Assembly (NCBI GenBank): GCA_963678705.1
Contig: OY783206.1
Coordinates: forward strand, 15,201,807 to 15,265,806
Length of the DNA stretch: 64,000 bases
Direction of reading: 5' to 3'
Source of the DNA: Panorpa germanica
Taxonomy: Eukaryota > Arthropoda > Insecta > Mecoptera > Panorpidae
Shown: positions 60,139 to 64,000 of the stretch, piece after piece
Numbering within the stretch: the first letter of the stretch is position 1
How the letters are laid out: every line of letters starts with the position of its first letter
Notes under the pieces: generated by a model
Told to the model about the DNA's origin: nothing
The model's database searches: none
The model's input: only the letters and a program-made list of their open reading frames with translations
Translations under genes and position numbers: made by a program

Positions 60139-61500
60139 TAGGGTGTCCTATTGCTTCACGTCGTTATCCTGTTGCGCGCGCTGGGTTGTGGTAGTTAGGC
60201 TCTCTCACACTGGAACTTAATACGTATACACGACGCAGACTTATTTAGTAGACCGTATTCGAATTATTTCGTATTAGAGTTTACCCCCGTCGTTAGCGAC
60301 TGTCTTTTATGTATGAATTGATTCAAATTTTAATTCCAGTTTTAAATTGAAATATTTAACTCGTTCTATATTAATTTTACATATAACAACAAATAATTTT
60401 TCATGTAAACTGAGTAAAAAAAATTATTTTTTTCAACAAAATTTAAAACATTTTCAATTTATTCGTTAGTTGACCAACTTTTTTTCAAAATTTGAGAATT
60501 TTTTTCCGATTTGTAAATTAGTTACCAAAGTTAGCCCCTATATACAAAATTTCAACTTTCTAGCACAATTTTTACCTCGACAAAAACCGTACCCGAGTCC
60601 CCAAATAAAATTTTTGAGTTTTGAATTTTTTTCCAATATAATATTCAATTATTACACAATCCAAAATTTGAGCTTTCTCCAAAGTTTCCTACTGGGCCAC
60701 CCAAATTTCCCCGCGCCCCATTTATAAATTTTGAAATATGTTCGTTCTAAATAGCATAATACACATGTAAAATTTCAACTTTCTATCTGTTACGAATTAA
60801 AAGTTATACAGGAAAAAGTAATTATTTTTTTCGCAGTGTTTCCAAAATTACGGGTTTCCAGGAAATTCAGGGGAAAATCCGAGGACGCCAGCCAAAAGTC
60901 TTAGAATGTTTTTCTCTACGAAATAGCAAATTTTCTAAAACATCGCCAGATCCGTTTCCGTTTTACCACACGAATTTCAGCTACATATAAGAATATAAAA
61001 ATATACACCTAAAACATTATAATATAGGATCATATCGTGTAAATGCGACTGCACCATACTGAAACAGTCAAAGGTTGCGAGTAGCCTGTTTCATTAACGA
61101 GTCTCATTAACTACAACAGGGTATATAGTCGTATTAATATATATTACGTTATCCACTTTAACAGTCTTTTACGAATAATGAATTTGTTTTCTCGAGTCAA
61201 TTTACCACAAAGAGTGTCATTATTCATTTTTATTGTGTCAAATAACAATAAGATATGAAAGATCTGTTGTATAAATTTATTGAAAACTATTTGTAAGTGA
61301 GTAGTGTTGCTTGTCAATCAGGCGCTTGATTTATTAAATTTAAAATGTGATTTCTTTAACTGGATTGTAGAATAATGTTTAGGTGGGTACAGGTTACACC
61401 ATCTGGGAGATTTTCTTATTTAGAAAAAGAAGATCTTTTCCTAATTGGGAACTTCAGGTTAAGCCATTCGATCATAAAATATAAGGAATTATATTTGAAA
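60139..61500 (+). repeat. Tandem duplication, unit 2, with Helitron inside
   Basis: Same order of blocks as unit 1, interrupted by a 756-bp Helitron (60274-61029). A short extra stretch near 61365-61420 (GGTGGGTACAGGTTACACC) is absent from unit 1. The two units differ at many positions, so the duplication is not recent. Confidence 0.85.
60274..61029 (-). mobile_element. Non-autonomous Helitron, copy 5 (complete)
   Basis: The minus strand starts TCCTATATTATAATGTTTT and ends with hairpin-like GTCGCTAACGAC and CTAA, between host A (60273) and T (61030). The matching bases in unit 1 (A then TCATAT, near 59674) are uninterrupted, which confirms a clean A^T insertion. Confidence 0.9.
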
Positions 61501-61958
61501 TAAATAATATTATTAATCATCACTCATCAAAGCATGCATATGAATTGTAGATAGAAATTTTCACTGAAACATTTACACTCATACACATAACACACTGGAT
61601 CCTAATACTGTAACATAATAATATCTTTTAAAAAAATAATAACTTTTATTTCTCGCAAATATTTTTTACATAAGTCATAAAGTCACTTTTGGCTTTCTAA
61701 CTTTAATATATAATTACATTAATTACTCAAAACAAATTGTAAGTATAAAGAGTTGTTCTAATTTAAAATATAACACTGCAATAAATACAGTTTTGTTTGT
61801 ATCACACTGTATGGCAACTAACAAAATCGGACCCTAAACTTGTTTTCTATTCATTTTACTTCTATGTAACAAATATTTAACGATTATATTAAAATAATAC
61901 TTAAATTAAATATATTTACAATGATTTAGCTACAAATAATAAATATCTGTTCTATTCC
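61501..61958. other. 3' flank of the YGPP-repeat gene
   Basis: AT-rich. A minus-strand AATAAA at 61645-61650 is a candidate polyadenylation signal, about 310 bases past the stop. Confidence 0.4.
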
Positions 61959-63455
61959 TTAATGTGAGGAGAATCCTTTGCCAGCGTTAGGACTGCTGTA
62001 ACTGATGGTGTTGTATTCCGGTGGTCCATATGATTTACCAGGAGCTCCATAAGAAAAGCTGGGTGATGAATATGAGCCCTTGGGACTCTCATATGAAGAG
62101 CTTCCTTCAGAAAATGATGAACTACCTCCAAATGATCCACTGTACTCCTTCGCTGGTAGATACGAAGAAGAAGAAGATTCTGAAGTACTTCCTAAATATG
62201 CGGATGGTTTGAATGAACCTGATCCACTGCCAGATGATGATGCTTGTAAAGATTTTAATACACGTGGAGCTAAATACGCATATGAACCGCCTGCTGAGCG
62301 GTAAGGGGTTGAATATGAAGCGTCAACGTGTAATCCAGATGAAGGTCCAGCTGATAAACTGCTGCTGTCTATGAAGCTAGGTGCGGAAGCTCCGTTTGTT
62401 GTGTAAGATCCCAGTCCTTTGATGCCAGCCGCATAGCTTGGGGCACCGTATTCAGAAGATGGGCTTGAAGGAGGACCATAGGTTGAAGCTGGAGGGCCAT
62501 ACGTTGATGCTGGTGGACCATAAGTTGCAGCGGGAGGTCCGTAAGTAGCAGCAGGAGATCCGTACGTTGATGCTGGAACGCCATAAGTAGTAGCAGGACC
62601 AGCATAAATCTTAGCAGGTGTCGAAACACTTGAAGATGGTTGACTACTGAATGTTACAGGTCCAACATTTCCTGCAGATGCACCATAACCTTGGGAGGAC
62701 ACTCCACCAAGACCAGAATATCCAGCACCGATGCCACCAAGTCCACCTAAACCTTGTCCGCCAAGACCTCCAAGTGATAAGCCCCCTAGACTACCACCGC
62801 TAAGTCCGCTATATCCACCGAGACCGCCTAGGCCTCCATATCCGCCAAGACCTCCAAATCCACGGCCTCCTAAACCATGACCTCCTAGCGCACTACCACC
62901 TAATCCTCCTAGTCCGCCAATTCCTCCACCAAAGCTGCCTCCGTAACCTCCAAGTCCAGCACCACCAATTCCACCAATTCCTCCAAGACCACCAAATCCA
63001 TGACCTCCTAGCGCACCACCACCTAATCCTCCAAGTCCTGAGTAGCCTCCATATCCACCATAGCCCCCAAGTCCTCCTCCATAACCACCTCCTAGACCTC
63101 CAAAGCCACTAAGACCTCCACCGAAACCGCCTAATCCTCGTCCACCGTATCCTCCATAGCCCCCAAGTCCACCTAGACCTCCTAGGCCTCCTACGCCAGC
63201 TAACGATGATCCTCCTAAACCAAGGCTACCCAAACTTCCTAGTGACCCACCCTGGAGCTGAGGAGTGCCATACGATACTTGTGGGGATGCTTGCTGGATT
63301 GAGATACCCTGGTGGCCAGATCCGGATGAAATGTCTGAACTAGTTTGTGCAACTCCGGCAGCTGGATAGGGCCCACTTGATGCTTCTCGTTTATTCTTCG
63401 TTGCAGGAGTATCTGCAGCTGCAGTTGCTATGAAGACAGCTACGCATATTACAGA
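61959..63455 (-). CDS. Gly-rich and YGPP-repeat secreted structural protein (main exon, 5' partial)
   Basis: One minus-strand exon of 498 codons plus stop. It follows the acceptor TTTGTTTCAG in phase 0, so a small upstream exon must supply the ATG; I could not find it in the remaining 545 bases. The exon opens with the rest of a signal peptide (SVICVAVFIATAAA), then DTPATKNKR with a Lys-Arg site. A Gly-rich domain follows (GGLGGYGG, GLGGIGG and similar, exon residues about 70-255), then a repeat block with TYGPPA units about seven residues long (near 285-325), then a Ser-rich region containing YLPAKEYSG, and a C-terminus of YGAPGKSYGPPEY and GKGFSSH. Gly-rich, YGPP and YLP-type motifs are known from resilin-like and other elastic cuticle proteins. 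I see no Rebers-Riddiford motif, so the role in cuticle is inferred from composition. Confidence 0.8.
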   Translation of the reverse strand, partial: SVICVAVFIATAAADTPATKNKREASSGPYPAAGVAQTSSDISSGSGHQGISIQQASPQVSYGTPQLQGGSLGSLGSLGLGGSSLAGVGGLGGLGGLGGYGGYGGRGLGGFGGGLSGFGGLGGGYGGGLGGYGGYGGYSGLGGLGGGALGGHGFGGLGGIGGIGGAGLGGYGGSFGGGIGGLGGLGGSALGGHGLGGRGFGGLGGYGGLGGLGGYSGLSGGSLGGLSLGGLGGQGLGGLGGIGAGYSGLGGVSSQGYGASAGNVGPVTFSSQPSSSVSTPAKIYAGPATTYGVPASTYGSPAATYGPPAATYGPPASTYGPPASTYGPPSSPSSEYGAPSYAAGIKGLGSYTTNGASAPSFIDSSSLSAGPSSGLHVDASYSTPYRSAGGSYAYLAPRVLKSLQASSSGSGSGSFKPSAYLGSTSESSSSSYLPAKEYSGSFGGSSSFSEGSSSYESPKGSYSSPSFSYGAPGKSYGPPEYNTISYSSPNAGKGFSSH

Positions 63456-64000
63456 CTGAAACAAAATATTTGATTTTAATTAGTTTCTTCAGTTGAAATA
63501 CACTGACAGTATCTAAATGTGACAGTATCTAACTAGATATATCACAACTCTGGCCGTGATGAATATATTTCAAGGAAATAATTAGAATTTTACTCAAGTA
63601 GCTTACAAGTTAGAAACAGTAATGCATTACCAAAAAATACTGTGTTTGTTAGAACATAAAAATCGCAATTAGTAGTTGCAATTGGAAACCTGGTTGTAAT
63701 TTGCAGGTTATAACACAATACCGTTATTTAATACATCATTAACCTCATTTAATAGATGACCACAAGGTGTCCATGTCAGTGGTGCTGTCAGATTCATTAT
63801 ATTCAAGAATATAAAATGCTTTTAAATAATAATGCCTTAAACATCAATTAGTGGCTTTAAAAGTACAATTAAACATACAAATTAATTTACAATCTTTTTC
63901 GCTAATGGGACCTTTCACTTGCTTTTCTCGTAAAAACTTTTGAAATTGATGGGCAATTAAATTTATTCTATTTATAATAAGACGTTGTGTTGAATATATA
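63456..64000. other. 5' flank or first intron of the YGPP-repeat gene
   Basis: Expected to hold the rest of intron 1. No ATG followed by a clean donor was found on the minus strand, so exon 1 probably lies beyond the window. Confidence 0.5.

Noticed and set aside
62021-62629. Plus- and minus-strand frames inside the YGPP-repeat exon
   Set aside because: Shadow frames of a long repetitive exon with clear protein-level structure in one frame.
1-64000. CRISPR arrays, operons, bacterial genes or riboswitches
   Set aside because: No regularly spaced short repeats, Shine-Dalgarno-led gene strings or prokaryotic families were seen; everything fits an animal nuclear genome.

Overview
The window is AT-rich animal nuclear DNA, most likely from an insect. 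It holds spliced protein genes with GT-AG introns, a 7-TM receptor of the insect gustatory receptor type, secreted Gly/Tyr/Ala-rich cuticle-type proteins with a tiny first exon, and several classes of eukaryotic transposon. The order cannot be fixed from this sequence. The cuticle-type genes look most like those I know from beetles, but that is a weak inference.

Six real genes can be supported. They are: a two-exon CAP-superfamily secreted protein (713-2851, +); a glycine/tyrosine-rich secreted structural protein (23682-26495, +) with a good TATA box and initiator; an intronless IFRD-like protein (27567-28799, -); a four-exon Tyr/Ala/Gln-rich secreted structural protein (31993-35013, -); a four-exon gustatory receptor of 429 residues (51958-56957, -), whose three small C-terminal exons I rebuilt from splice sites; and a large exon of a Gly-rich then YGPP-repeat structural protein (61959-63455, -), whose first exon was not found. 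The three structural-protein genes each have a phase-0 intron next to the signal peptide and a short charged segment with a Lys-Arg site just after it. In two of them that segment carries the near-identical motif KKT(E/D)KRG.

Most of the remaining DNA is mobile-element sequence. Family A is a set of MITEs with CCCAGTAAAC termini and 2-bp target duplications. Family B is a 0.4-0.9 kb family with CAATGGGCTTGTGTCC termini and about ten copies. There is a non-autonomous Helitron family (five copies, TC...hairpin...CTRR ends, A^T insertion), Harbinger-like MITEs with TTA/TAA duplications, a hAT-like MITE with a perfect 8-bp duplication, foldback elements, and decayed mariner/Tc1 transposase genes. 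Two non-LTR families are present, one of them a Jockey-type element with the inverted structure expected from twin priming. Many elements are nested: three family A copies inside one family B copy at 14.4-16.6 kb, a mariner inside an older mariner at 57.0-58.6 kb, a Helitron inside a mariner inside the gustatory receptor intron, and a Helitron inside one unit of a tandem duplication at 59.5-61.5 kb. These allow insertion order and empty sites to be read directly.

No CRISPR array, operon, rRNA or intact tRNA gene was seen. The rest is AT-rich intergenic sequence in which I see no genes.
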